Source of the DNA: Pseudarthrobacter sp. SSS035
GTDB lineage: Bacteria > Actinomycetota > Actinomycetes > Actinomycetales > Micrococcaceae
Assembly (NCBI RefSeq): GCF_023273875.1
Contig: NZ_CP096882.1
Coordinates: 1,426,001-1,490,000 of the forward strand
DNA: 64,000 nt
Direction of reading: 5' to 3'
This document shows, in pieces, positions 43,187-52,422 of the stretch. The notes below the pieces were generated by a model, which saw only the letters and a list, made by a program, of their open reading frames with translations, was not told the DNA's origin and made no database searches. The position numbers and the translations under genes are program-made. Position 1 is the stretch's first letter. Every line of letters begins with the position of its first letter.

Positions 43187-43606
43187 ATGGCCAAGTACAT
43201 GTTGATTATGCGCGCAGACGACGAGGCGTTCGCGAAGTTCGAGAACATCGATTTCAACGAAATCCTCGAGGCCATGGGCAAGTTCAATGACGAGCTCATC
43301 CGCGCCGGGGTCCTGTTGGCGGCCGAAGGCCTCGACGACGCGAAGGGCGGGGTGGTGGTCGACTTCACCGGCGAAACACCGGTGGTCACCGATGGCCCCT
43401 ACGGCGAAACCAAGGAACTGTTCGGTGGCTACTACATCCTGGATGTGGCATCGATCCAGGAAGCCGTCGAGTGGGCCAAGCGGGCCCCCATGACGGCGGG
43501 CACCAAGACCGAGATCCGGCGCGTGACCAGCATCGATGAGTTCCCGCAGGACAACGAATGGATCCAGAAGGAACGCGCCTGGCGCGAGCAGACCGGGCAG
43601 CTGTGA
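43187..43606 (+). CDS. YCII-related (DGPF) domain protein
   Basis: 139 residues from the ATG at 43187 (AAGGAG six bases upstream). Begins MAKYMLIMRADDEAF and contains the DGPF-type motif VVTDGPYGETKELFGGYYIL. It is followed 30 bases later by an ECF42 sigma gene; that pairing is the hallmark of the ECF42 group. The biochemical role of DGPF proteins is unknown. Confidence 0.88.
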   Translation: MAKYMLIMRADDEAFAKFENIDFNEILEAMGKFNDELIRAGVLLAAEGLDDAKGGVVVDFTGETPVVTDGPYGETKELFGGYYILDVASIQEAVEWAKRAPMTAGTKTEIRRVTSIDEFPQDNEWIQKERAWREQTGQL

Positions 43607-43635
43607 CCGGGCAGCTCTGAGCCGCTGGCTCTGAC

Positions 43636-44883
43636 GTGAGTGGCACTGAGGCGCGGGGCGCCGTCGAGGCAGTGTGGCGGATGGAATCCGCCCGCATCGT
43701 CGGCGCCCTGGCCCGCTACACGGGCGATTTCCCGCTGGCCGAGGATCTCGCCCAGGAGGCCCTAGCCGAGGCACTCGTCTCCTGGTCCGTCAACGGTGTA
43801 CCCGCCGAACCCGCCGGCTGGCTCCTCACCACAGGCCGCCGTCGTGCGATTGACACGTTCCGCCGGCGGGCGGCGCGGGACGAAAAGTACGCCCTGCTGG
43901 CCAGCGACCTCTCAGTCGAGGAGCCAGGAGCGGACGCCCTGTTCGACCCCGAAGCGATCGACGACGACGTGCTCGCCCTGATGTTCATCTCCTGCCATCC
44001 GGTGCTGGCCAAGGAGGCCCGGATCGCGTTGACGCTACGCGTAGTGGGCGGCTTGGGCAGCGACGCGATTGCCAAGGCTTTTCTGGTCCCGGTGGCGACG
44101 ATCCAGGCACGTATCACCCGTGCCAAGAAGACGCTGGCCGCCGCGCAGGTGCCTTTCGCTGTGCCTGAGCCGCACGAGCGGACTGAACGGCTCGGCTCGG
44201 TGCTCAACGTCATCTACCTGATCTTCACGGAGGGCTCGTTTGCCTCGGGCGGCGCGGAATGGATCCGCACGGACCTGGCCGGCGAAGCCCGCCGCCTGGC
44301 CCGGGTGCTAGTGAGGATCTCGCCGGAGCCCGAGGTGTTCGGGCTGATTGCGCTGATGGAACTCACCGCCGCGCGGTTCCCGGCCCGGCTCGATGCGTCC
44401 GGCCGCCCGGTGCTTCTGGAAGACCAGGACCGACGGCGGTGGGATCAGTCCGCGATCCGGCGCGGACGTGCGGCGCTGGCGCGGGCCGCGGGATCCGGAC
44501 GCGGCTTGGGTGCGTACGGTCTCCAGGCTTCCATCGCGGAGTGCCACGCGGTAGCTCTTTCGGTTGCCGAGACGAACTGGCAGCGGATCGTCATCCTCTA
44601 CGAAGCCCTCGGCCGGCTGGCCCCGTCCCCGGTCGTCGAACTCAACCGTGCGGTCGCCGTCGCGATGGCCTCCGGCCCGGCGGACGGACTGGAGCTGGTG
44701 GAGGCGATCGCCGCACGCGGCGAACTGGCGGGCTCGCATCTGCTTCCCGCGGTCCGTGGCGAGATGCTCACCCGGCTCGGCAGGCGTGACGACGCACGGT
44801 CCGCACTCCTGCAGGCCGTGGCGCTGTGCGGGAACGCCGCCGAGCGCGCGGTGCTGCAGCGCAAGGTGGACGAGCTCAGCTGA
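43636..44883 (+). CDS. ECF42-group RNA polymerase sigma factor
   Basis: 415 residues, much longer than ordinary ECF sigmas. Region 2 is AEDLAQEALAEAL then TTGRRRAIDTFRRR. Region 4 is KEARIALTLRVVGGLGSDAI then ATIQARITRAKKTL. A large helical C-terminal extension (about 190-415) resembles the TPR-like domain of ECF42, thought to replace an anti-sigma. The GTG at 43636 matches the family's start (EAVWRMESARIVGAL). Likely transcribes its own YCII gene from the promoter at 43109. Confidence 0.88.
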   Translation: MSGTEARGAVEAVWRMESARIVGALARYTGDFPLAEDLAQEALAEALVSWSVNGVPAEPAGWLLTTGRRRAIDTFRRRAARDEKYALLASDLSVEEPGADALFDPEAIDDDVLALMFISCHPVLAKEARIALTLRVVGGLGSDAIAKAFLVPVATIQARITRAKKTLAAAQVPFAVPEPHERTERLGSVLNVIYLIFTEGSFASGGAEWIRTDLAGEARRLARVLVRISPEPEVFGLIALMELTAARFPARLDASGRPVLLEDQDRRRWDQSAIRRGRAALARAAGSGRGLGAYGLQASIAECHAVALSVAETNWQRIVILYEALGRLAPSPVVELNRAVAVAMASGPADGLELVEAIAARGELAGSHLLPAVRGEMLTRLGRRDDARSALLQAVALCGNAAERAVLQRKVDELS

Positions 44884-44910
44884 CCCCGGGGTGGGCCGCG
44901 CTCCAGCACC

Positions 44911-44936
44911 GAGCGCGAACGGACGCTTAAGCCCCC
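44911..44936. repeat. Single half-site of the palindromic intergenic repeat
   Basis: The sequence from GAGCGCGAACGGACGC onward to the CCCCC run matches the half-site consensus of 18044-18101 and 51999-52092. It lies just after the ECF42 stop. Confidence 0.6.
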
Positions 44937-44976
44937 GCCCGCCCGCCGAGGTGGCACTTCACAGCAGTGTTGGGGG

Positions 44977-46245
44977 GGCAAAGTCAAGTAGTCGGAGCAA
45001 CGCGGGGGTTTATGCCGCGTGTAGCAGCTGGTTCAGCCGGTTGGCTGGGGTCTCGAGGTTAAGGGTGGGCCGGGGCCGGCGGTTGAGTTTCGCGGCGACC
45101 CGGCGGAGGTCCTCCGGGGTGTGAACGGAGAGGTCAGAGCCTTTCTCGAACCAGAACCGCAGGAGCCGGTTGGTGTTCTCGTTGGTCCCGCGCTGCCAGG
45201 GTGAGTGCGGGTCGCAGAAGTAGAGCGTGGTCTCGAGTGCGGTCTGGATTTGGGCGTATTCGGCCAGTTCCGTGCCGCGGTCCCAGGTGATCGACCGTCG
45301 CAGGTGATCCGGGAGCTGGCCCATCTCCCGGATCATCGCGGCGGCGACAGTCTCAGCGGTGTGGTCCCCGGCGAGGTGGAGGAGGATCGTGAACCTGGTC
45401 GAGCGTTCCACGAGTGTTCCGATCGCGGTCCCGTCGCAGCCGATGATGAGGTCACCTTCCCAATGCCCCGGCACTGCCCGGTCCTGGACCTCGGCCGGGC
45501 GCGCACTGATCTTGAACGCCTCCTTGTAAGGGCTGTTCTTGTGCCGGTCCGCGGCGTGGGGAACGCGCTGCTTCCGCTTCAGGCTGAGCTTCTCGGCCAG
45601 ATCTGCCCGCAGACTTCCGCGGGATTGAACATACAGCGCCTGGTAGATCGTCTCGTGGCTCACCTGCATAGTGTGATCACCGGCGAAGTAAAACGCCAAC
45701 ATCGCCGAGATCAGTTTCGGACTCCACCCGTCATCCATCCACACGCCGATCAGCCGGCACAGATCCTCGTCCTCGACCAGCTTCAACGCCTTGGGCCGGC
45801 GCCTGGCCTGATGCGCCCTCGTATGGGCGACCGAGGCGTAATACACCCCGTCCGCGCTGGCGTTCCGGTTCACCTCCCGCCAGACCACCGACTTGTCCCG
45901 ACCAATCGCCTCACCAATGTCGGCATAGCTGAGTCCCTTCCGCCGACCCATCTGGATCATCCCCCGATCAGCCAAGTTCAACGCCCGGCCACCCGGACCG
46001 TCCGCCGTCGGTGCCGGATCCGAAAGACCCCCAACAGCGCCCATGTTCACAGTCATCATGTGGCCAGACTGGGCCCACCAGTTCCTCCCAGCCCCATGCG
46101 TGACTCCGACACGCCGCGCGGCAGCGACAATCGACATCCCGCCACACACCATGTCAACGAACTCGGTGCGGGTATTCGGAGGAAATGATCTGGCCATGAA
46201 AACGCTCCATCAATCAGAGCGTTGCTACGACCGTATGACTCTGCC
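44977..46245 (-). mobile_element. IS30-family insertion sequence
   Basis: Complete element with imperfect 27-base terminal inverted repeats at 44977-45003 and 46219-46245; 21 of 27 positions match, including AGCAACGC at the inner end. Between them is one full-length transposase. I could not resolve a target-site duplication. It sits between the ECF42 gene and desD without cutting either. Confidence 0.8.
45010..46197 (-). CDS. IS30-family transposase
   Basis: 395 residues. N-terminal helix-turn-helix region (VDMVCGGMSIVAAARRVGVT) and a second one (GLSYADIGEAIGRDKSVVWRE). DDE core at about 225-375: first Asp in HWEGDLIIGC, second in TWDRGTELAEY, Glu in GTNENTNRLLR. Full length and uninterrupted, so it may be active. 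Confidence 0.92.
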   Translation of the reverse strand: MARSFPPNTRTEFVDMVCGGMSIVAAARRVGVTHGAGRNWWAQSGHMMTVNMGAVGGLSDPAPTADGPGGRALNLADRGMIQMGRRKGLSYADIGEAIGRDKSVVWREVNRNASADGVYYASVAHTRAHQARRRPKALKLVEDEDLCRLIGVWMDDGWSPKLISAMLAFYFAGDHTMQVSHETIYQALYVQSRGSLRADLAEKLSLKRKQRVPHAADRHKNSPYKEAFKISARPAEVQDRAVPGHWEGDLIIGCDGTAIGTLVERSTRFTILLHLAGDHTAETVAAAMIREMGQLPDHLRRSITWDRGTELAEYAQIQTALETTLYFCDPHSPWQRGTNENTNRLLRFWFEKGSDLSVHTPEDLRRVAAKLNRRPRPTLNLETPANRLNQLLHAA

Positions 46246-46281
46246 GCGCCGCAACTGCCGCGAACTGCCACCTCGACGACG

Positions 46282-48207
46282 CTACGCGAACCTGGCGAGC
46301 GGGTTGGCGAGCCGGCCGGCCATCTGCAACCCGCCGGACGGGTCCGTGAGGTCAAGCATCTGCTGGTTGTTCCGCAGCTGCAGCCGGTTAAGGCACGACA
46401 GTTCAAAGTCAGGGGCGAACAGGTCGTGGCGGGCGAACTGGTCCGCCAGCTCCGGGTGCTCTGCCTGGTAGTCCCGGATGACCCGCGCGGCCGTGCCCCA
46501 GAACTCCTCCTCGCCGAGTTTCCCGTCCTCCACCAGCAGGGCACCGAGGAAGCGGAAGATGCAGTCGAACACATCCGTAAAGATGGCCAGCACCTTTTCG
46601 CCGTCAGGGATATCAACCTGGATCCGTGATACCTCCTCGGGCAGGTCCAGCCGCCGCCCCATCACCACGATTTCCTCGGCGATGTCCTTCATCACCGCGC
46701 GGACGGGCACACCGTTATCCAGCACCAGGATCACGTTCTCGCCATGCGGCATAAAGGCGAGTTCGTACCGGTAGAGGCAGTGGACCAACGGGACGAGGTA
46801 GGCCTCGAAGTAGCGGCGCAGCCATTCGGCAGGCTCCAGTCCGGAGCGCTCAATCAGGGCAGACACCATCGGTTTGCCGGTCGAATCGACGTGGAGCAGG
46901 GACGCCATGGTGGCAAGCTGCTGGCCGTTCTCCAGCAGGGGGAGCGGACTTTCCCTCCACAGCGCGGACAGCATCTTCCGGTACGGCGAGCCCTTGGCGG
47001 ACGCGGCCTCGTAGTAGCCGTTGTGGTAGCCGATGGCAGCGATCTCGCTGATCATGGCCAGGCCGCGTTTCTGCAGGGCTTCGTCTGACCGGATCAGGTC
47101 CCGCAGCCAGTCGTTGATGGCGGGGGTTGCCTTCATGTACTGCGGCGAGAGTCCCCGCATAAAGCCCATGTTCAGGACGGACATCGCCGTCTTGACGTAG
47201 CTCCTGGCTGGCGCGGCCGTATTGAAGAACGTGCGGATGGACTGCTGGGCCTGGTAACTGTCTGCGCCGGTCCCCAGATGGATGATGTGCTGCTGGGCGA
47301 TTTCGGCAGCGAACGTGACAGTGAGCTTGTTCTCCCACTGCCACGGATGCACCGGCATCAGGAAGTACTGGGCGGGGTCCACACCTTGGGCCGTGAATTC
47401 GGTGTCAAAGGACTGCAGCGCGGCGGCGCCGAGCTCGGCCTCGAGGTGGTCGCGGTACTCCAGTCCGGCGCTGGCAGTGAAGACAGCCTTGCTGCGGTGG
47501 ACCCCGATCCACTCCAGGCGTACGGGCGCTCCGGTCTCCGGCGCGAAGGCACGGTAGTCACTGATGCCGAACCCCAGCCTGCCGTTGTTGGCCACGAAAC
47601 ACGGGTGGCCCTCCGTCATGCTGCGTTCGATGGCCTGGAAGTCGGCTGCGGGGTCCGTGCCGCCGGTGACTCCGGCCACGAGCTCGTCAGCGGACGGCTG
47701 TCCCAGCCACTGCTTGTAGGAGTGGCCGGCCAGCGTGCTGCTGATCTCCTCGAGGTAGACCGGGAGCATCTCCTCGCGGATCCCCAGTGTGTCCTTGAAC
47801 TCGGTGATGAAACGCAGGGCATCGGGGGCGGCGTCCTCCCCGCCGCGCGTGCAGCGGATGGAAGCGTCGTCCACGGACCAGTGCTCCAGCTCCAGGACGC
47901 GGGCGGTGAACGAGTATGCCGTGAGGCCGTCGTCGCTGCGGACCACGTACACCGAGGGCTCCTCCGGGCCTTCGGCACCCCTGCCGGAGCCCAGGCGCTG
48001 CGGCTCCAGGATGCGTTCGTGCAGGAATTCCGCGAGCGCCTTGCGGACCAGGTGGCGGTTGGCCGCCGCCCAGCGTTCGGGTGCGAGGTGGGGAACGGTG
48101 TTGGCGGTGCTGTCCGGCCTGTCGGCGGCGACGCCAATGACAGAGGCGGTGTCAATGACGGGGGCGGATTCCCGCACGACGGCGGGGTCCAGCTCGATGA
48201 TGGTCAC
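46282..48207 (-). CDS. desD: NIS siderophore synthetase DesD-like (IucA/IucC family)
   Basis: 641 residues from a GTG at 48207. IucA/IucC core with GHPCFVANNGRLGFG at about 199-213, MPVHPWQWENKL at about 293-304, and SYVKTAMSVLNMGFMRGLSP. C-terminal FhuF-like FMPHGENVILVLDNGVPVRA. It would join and cyclise N-hydroxy-N-succinyl/acetyl-cadaverine units into desferrioxamine with ATP. Last gene of desABCD; the IS30 element lies 37 bases downstream of its stop. Confidence 0.9.
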   Translation of the reverse strand: MTIIELDPAVVRESAPVIDTASVIGVAADRPDSTANTVPHLAPERWAAANRHLVRKALAEFLHERILEPQRLGSGRGAEGPEEPSVYVVRSDDGLTAYSFTARVLELEHWSVDDASIRCTRGGEDAAPDALRFITEFKDTLGIREEMLPVYLEEISSTLAGHSYKQWLGQPSADELVAGVTGGTDPAADFQAIERSMTEGHPCFVANNGRLGFGISDYRAFAPETGAPVRLEWIGVHRSKAVFTASAGLEYRDHLEAELGAAALQSFDTEFTAQGVDPAQYFLMPVHPWQWENKLTVTFAAEIAQQHIIHLGTGADSYQAQQSIRTFFNTAAPARSYVKTAMSVLNMGFMRGLSPQYMKATPAINDWLRDLIRSDEALQKRGLAMISEIAAIGYHNGYYEAASAKGSPYRKMLSALWRESPLPLLENGQQLATMASLLHVDSTGKPMVSALIERSGLEPAEWLRRYFEAYLVPLVHCLYRYELAFMPHGENVILVLDNGVPVRAVMKDIAEEIVVMGRRLDLPEEVSRIQVDIPDGEKVLAIFTDVFDCIFRFLGALLVEDGKLGEEEFWGTAARVIRDYQAEHPELADQFARHDLFAPDFELSCLNRLQLRNNQQMLDLTDPSGGLQMAGRLANPLARFA

Positions 48208-48797
48208 AGTGATGCTCCCTGGAGGATCGGGGCGGAAAGATCATGGGAATGGACTTGAGGGTGGCCCAGCGCTGCGCGGGCGGCGAGGTAGTCCTGGGGT
48301 GTGCAGAAGCTGAGCAGCGCTTCCTTGTCCGGCAGGGTGACCACCCCCGCCGGCTGGAAGCCCAGCCGCTCGTTGAGCACATGGATCTTGGCGTTCCTGG
48401 CGTCCGGTTCCACCACCACGCGTTCCACGCCCGGTTTTTCGAACAACCGCTCCAGCACGGCATCCATCACCGCGGCCGTGTACCCCGGTTGGGGATCTCC
48501 CGACGGCGGCGCCACCAGCAGGTGCATGCCGATGTCGCCCTCCTGCACGGCATAGATCGCGGCCAGCGGCGAGGCGGCCGGCAGGTATTCCTCCATCAGG
48601 AAGGCGGGGACGCCGTCGTCGTTGATCCCCAGCAGGGCATGGTGATGCCCCGTTGCCTGGATTTTCGAGTATTCCTCCACAACCCCGTCAACTGTGGAGG
48701 ACAGCATCCCCCAGAACGACGCGTACGGCTGGGTGACCCAGCTGTGGAGGAGGGGTGCATCGGCAACGGCGTCAACACAGCGGAACGCGAAGCTCAT
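48204..48797 (-). CDS. desC: Hydroxycadaverine N-acyltransferase DesC-like (GNAT)
   Basis: 197 residues, ATG at 48797 overlapping the desB stop (ATGA). GNAT-type fold of the IucB/RhbD kind: WVTQPYASFWGMLSS, then the acetyl-CoA region HLLVAPPSGDPQPGYTAAVM and ERVVVEPDARNAKIHVLNER. Transfers an acyl group to N-hydroxycadaverine. Its stop overlaps the desD GTG by four bases. Confidence 0.88.
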   Translation of the reverse strand: MSFAFRCVDAVADAPLLHSWVTQPYASFWGMLSSTVDGVVEEYSKIQATGHHHALLGINDDGVPAFLMEEYLPAASPLAAIYAVQEGDIGMHLLVAPPSGDPQPGYTAAVMDAVLERLFEKPGVERVVVEPDARNAKIHVLNERLGFQPAGVVTLPDKEALLSFCTPQDYLAARAALGHPQVHSHDLSAPILQGASL

Positions 48798-50209
48798 GCG
48801 GACACCTCCACAGTCTGGGTGGGAACCGGCTCGGCGCTGCGTCCGGCCGGACAGGAGACTGAAGCGGAGACCGGGCCGGCAGCAGTTGGAACACCATCCG
48901 GCGCGCCGAACTGCTGGAACGCGATGCTGCGCTCCACTGGATAGACCTCGCGGCCGGTGATCTCGCGCAGGATGCACGAGTTGCGGTAGGCGGCCATGCC
49001 GAGGTCCGGGGTAACAAAGCCGTGCGTGTGCAGCTCGGCGTTCTGGACGAAAAGTTCGCCAGGTTCGACGCCGGTGCTGTAGTTGCGTGCCACGGCGAAC
49101 CGGCCGGCGGAGTCCCTGGCAATCCGGTCCTGGATGCCCGCCAGGAAGTCCGGCTCCCGGTAGGTGTAGCCGGTGGCCAGGACCACGGCCTCGCTGTCCA
49201 GCACATAATCCGAGCCCTGCTCCTCGTGCCGGAGCTGCAGGGTGTGGGAACCGGTGGCCTGATCCCAAGCGGCGCCGGTGAGCGACGAATGGGTCAGGAG
49301 CTGGGTGTCCACCATGCCAGAGAGGCTCTTGCTGTACAGGAGGTCATAGATGGCGTCGATCAGCTCGGAGTTGATGCCTTTGTACAGGTTCTTCTGGCTC
49401 TTGATGAGGCCGTCGCGCTGGTCCTGCGGCAGCCCGTGGAAGTAGTCCACGTACTCCGGCGAGGTCATCTCCAGGGTGAGCTTGGTGTACTCCAGCGGGA
49501 AGAACCTCCCGGACCGGGTGACCCAGTTCAGCTGGTAGCCGTAGGTGTCCATGTCCTGCAGGAGCTCGCAGTAGATTTCCGCGGCGCTCTGGCCGCTGCC
49601 CACGATGGTGATGCTCCGTTTGGCCTGCAGCTCACTCTTCCTCGACAGGTAATCGGCGTTGTGGAGGACAAGTCCCCCGCCGCCATTCGCGGCCGCGTCG
49701 ACTATTCCGTCACAGGACGCCGGCACGTACGGCGAGGTGCCGGTGCCCAGCACCAGCCGCCGCGCCAGCAGCACCTCAGGCCCGTCCGGACCTTCCACCG
49801 AAAGGCGGTACACGCCGGCGTCGTACGTTACATCCAGCACAGCTGTGCTAAAACGGACGGAGCGCAGCTGGCCGGCCACCCACTGGCAGTACTGGTTGTA
49901 CTCGGCGCGCAGCGGATAGAAGTTTTCCCGGATGTAGAACCGGTAGAGCCGGCCGGTCTGCTTGAGGAAATTCAGGAACGAGTACGGCGAGGTGGGGTCG
50001 GCCAGCGTCACCAGGTCCGCCATAAACGGCACCTGGAGATGGGCCGGCTCAAGCATCATCCCAGGGTGCCAGTCGAAGGATTCCCGTTGCTCCAGGAAGA
50101 CGCCATCCAGGCCGTCCACCGGCTCGCTGAGGGCGGCGAGGCCCAGGTTGAAGGGCCCGACACCGATCCCGGCGAAGTCGAAAATGCGCGGCTCCGTGGA
50201 TGTGCTCAT
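48794..50209 (-). CDS. desB: Cadaverine/lysine N-monooxygenase DesB-like
   Basis: 471 residues. FAD motif GIGVGPFNLGLAAL and NADPH motif IVGSGQSAAEIYCEL mark a class B flavin N-hydroxylase. The LATGYTYREPDFL motif near residue 350 is typical of lysine/ornithine N-monooxygenases. In desABCD it hydroxylates cadaverine. Its stop overlaps the desC ATG and its start overlaps the desA stop, so the four genes are coupled. Confidence 0.9.
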   Translation of the reverse strand: MSTSTEPRIFDFAGIGVGPFNLGLAALSEPVDGLDGVFLEQRESFDWHPGMMLEPAHLQVPFMADLVTLADPTSPYSFLNFLKQTGRLYRFYIRENFYPLRAEYNQYCQWVAGQLRSVRFSTAVLDVTYDAGVYRLSVEGPDGPEVLLARRLVLGTGTSPYVPASCDGIVDAAANGGGGLVLHNADYLSRKSELQAKRSITIVGSGQSAAEIYCELLQDMDTYGYQLNWVTRSGRFFPLEYTKLTLEMTSPEYVDYFHGLPQDQRDGLIKSQKNLYKGINSELIDAIYDLLYSKSLSGMVDTQLLTHSSLTGAAWDQATGSHTLQLRHEEQGSDYVLDSEAVVLATGYTYREPDFLAGIQDRIARDSAGRFAVARNYSTGVEPGELFVQNAELHTHGFVTPDLGMAAYRNSCILREITGREVYPVERSIAFQQFGAPDGVPTAAGPVSASVSCPAGRSAEPVPTQTVEVSA

Positions 50210-51832
50210 GCGGACACCTCGCTGGGGCTGTTGGTGGTGCCTGCGCCGGCCAGCAGCTGCGCGCCGGTGCGGCGCAGCAGCTCGATAATCTCGCTGATGT
50301 CCTCGAGGGTGGCCTCGGCGTTGAGGAGCGTGAACTTCAGGTAGTGGCGGCCAGCCACCTTGGTGCCGGCCACCACGGCCTGCCCGGACGCGAAGATCGC
50401 TGCACGGATGGCCGGGTTGAGGGCGTCGGCCGAATCCTCCGAAAGCCTCCCGTCGGAGACAGGCGGCCGGTACCGGAAGACCAGCGTGCTGAGCTGCGGT
50501 TCGGCGGCGAGTTCAAATTCGTCGTCGGCCGCCAGCACTGATCCCACCCGGGCGGCGAGATCGATCGCTTCATCAAACAGGGCGCCGATGGCATCCGCGC
50601 CCATGATGCGCAGGGTCAGCCACAGCTTGAGGGCGTCAAAGCGCCGGGTGGTCTGGATGCTCTTGTCCACCTGGTTGGGGATCTCGGCCAAGGCGGCGCT
50701 TTCCGGGTTCAGGTAGTCCGCGTAGTACGTGACGTGCTGGAGCATGGCGCGGTCGCGGACCAGCAGGGCGCTGGAGCTGACGGGCTGGAAGAACGTTTTG
50801 TGGAAGTCCACGGTGACGGAGTCTGCCAGGCGGGTCCCGTCGAGCAGGCGGCGGTAGCGGCCGGAAACCATCAGCCCGCCGCCGTAAGCCGCATCTACGT
50901 GGAACCAGGCACCGTAGGCGCGGGCCAGGGCGGCGAGGTCCGCGAGCGGGTCCACCGCACCGAAGTCGGTGGTCCCGGCGGTGGCCACAACCGCCATCGG
51001 CACCAGCCCGGCGTCGTGGGTTTCCGCCATGGCCTCGGCGAGCGCGGCCGGGTCCATCTTGTGGTCCGCGGCGCAGGGGATGGAGATGACGGCGTCGAAG
51101 CCCATGCCCAGCATGGACGCGGACTTCTGGATGCTGAAGTGGCTGTCTGCCGACGTGAAAATCCGGAGCTTTTCCAGCAGAGCGGGCAGCCGGAGTCCGG
51201 CGTTGGCTGGCTCCTGCCGCAGCCCGGCAACGGCGTGGTTGCGCGCGATCAGCAGTGCCTGCAGGTTGGACTGGCTGCCTCCGGAGGTGAACACGCCGTC
51301 GGCTGCCGCCCCCCAGCTGCAGCCGTTCGGCGGTCCAGTCGATGAGCCGGCGCTCGATCATGGTGGCCCCGGCGCTCTGGTCCCAGGTGTCCATCGAGGA
51401 GTTCACCGCGGACAGGATGGCCTCCCCTACCAGCGCCGGGATCACCACCGGGCAGTTCAGGTGTGCCGCGTACTTCGCATCGTGGAAGTAGATGGCGTCC
51501 CGGAGGTACACGGTCTCCAGCTCTTCCAGCGCCGCGGCGGTGTCCGGGAGCGGCTGGTCCAGGTCTACGGCGCCGATGCGCGCCTTCATTTCGGCAGGCC
51601 CGACGCCGGTAAAGGGCCGGGTGGTGCGGTCGATTTTGGTGGCCACGGCGTTGACGCCCTGCAGCACCTGCGCCACGTACCGGGTGGAGTTCCTGGTGTT
51701 GAACAGATGGTTGGTGGCAGCGAGGGCCAGCTCCACGCGGGAGCCGAAATCCTGCCCGGGCAGGGTTTCGCTCACCCGATTTTCATCCACGTACATCTCT
51801 TCAACACGGGGCAGCAGCGGCACAGTGGTCAT
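50206..51832 (-). pseudogene. desA: PLP-dependent lysine decarboxylase DesA-like, frameshifted
   Basis: The N-terminal half reads from ATG 51832 (VDENRVSETLPGQDFGSRVE) through DWTAERLQLG. The frame then breaks in a run of six C (plus strand 51309-51314). The second half continues in another frame from DGVFTSGGSQSNLQALLIAR through the PLP-lysine motif VDFHKTFFQPVSSSALLVRD to the stop at 50206. Removing one base of the C run restores one continuous protein of about 541 residues with the expected GAAADGVFTSGG junction. The gene would decarboxylate lysine to cadaverine. A sequencing error in a homopolymer or a true mutation are both possible. Confidence 0.85.
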
Positions 51833-51859
51833 CCTTAGTTCGACGTTGGGGGTCGTTAG

Positions 51860-51878
51860 CAAGGTAAGCCTTACTTAG
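51860..51878. promoter_or_regulatory. Iron box (IdeR/DtxR-type) before desA
   Basis: CTAAGTAAGGCTTACCTTG on the minus strand matches 13 of 19 positions of the actinobacterial iron box TTAGGTTAGGCTAACCTAA. It lies 28 bases before the desA ATG. An overlapping TTAGGTGAACCTTTT suggests a second half-box. Confidence 0.75.
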
Positions 51879-51998
51879 GTGAACCTTTTCGTCAAACTTT
51901 AGTGACTTATTTATCTTAAGCCGCGGGAATAAGGGCGTTCTTCAGGTCGCGGGCGCGTCATTGACTGGCCCCGATCGAGAATCGGGTGCAAAATACTC

Positions 51999-52092
51999 CG
52001 CGAAAACGGACACTCAAGGCCCTCCGGAGGGAGTTTCCGGGGGCTAAATGACCGTTCGCGCTGGTTCGAGGGGGCTTAAATGACCGTTCGAG
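51999..52092. repeat. Palindromic intergenic repeat, three half-sites
   Basis: Half-sites at 51999-52022 (inverted), 52039-52060 and 52070-52092 carry the core CGAACGG(A/T)CA(C/T)TTnAG. GGGGGCTAAATGACCGTTCG (52039-52058) is nearly repeated at 52070-52090. It lies between the GNAT gene stop (52093) and the desA iron box. A separate CCCGAT/ATCGGG hairpin precedes it at 51970-51986. Confidence 0.7.
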
Positions 52093-52422
52093 CTAGTTGT
52101 CCGGCCAGTCGATGTGCTGTTCGTAGCCCTCGTGGGCACGGAGGTAGCCGGAGATGAAGGGGCAATGCGGGATGATCCGTTTGCCCGAGGCCACCACGTC
52201 GTCGAGCGCGAAGTGAGCCAGCACCTTGCCCAGCCCCTGGCCCTTGAAGTCCTCGGCGGTGTCGGTGTGGAGGAAATCCACATGTCCGGGCAGGTCCCGG
52301 AAGAAGGACTGGACGGCGACCTTTCCGCCCACCCGCAGCTCGTAGCGGTGATGCTCGTCATCCCTGGACAGCGAGACGTCAGGGCTAAACTTGTCCTCGG
52401 TGGAAATCATGTTCTCAGTCAT
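52093..52422 (-). CDS. GNAT-family N-acetyltransferase (YjdJ-type)
   Basis: 109 residues. The short GNAT core FKGQGLGKVLAHFALDDVVA carries the acetyl-CoA loop (Q/RxxGxG type). Proteins of this length with a HPCPFISGYLRAH-like end belong to the small DUF/YjdJ-type group. The ATG at 52422 overlaps the upstream acyltransferase stop by four bases. Substrate unknown. Confidence 0.83.
   Translation of the reverse strand: MTENMISTEDKFSPDVSLSRDDEHHRYELRVGGKVAVQSFFRDLPGHVDFLHTDTAEDFKGQGLGKVLAHFALDDVVASGKRIIPHCPFISGYLRAHEGYEQHIDWPDN

Noticed and set aside
44977..46245. A target-site duplication for the IS30 element
   Set aside because: The bases next to the two ends do not give a convincing direct repeat, so none is claimed.
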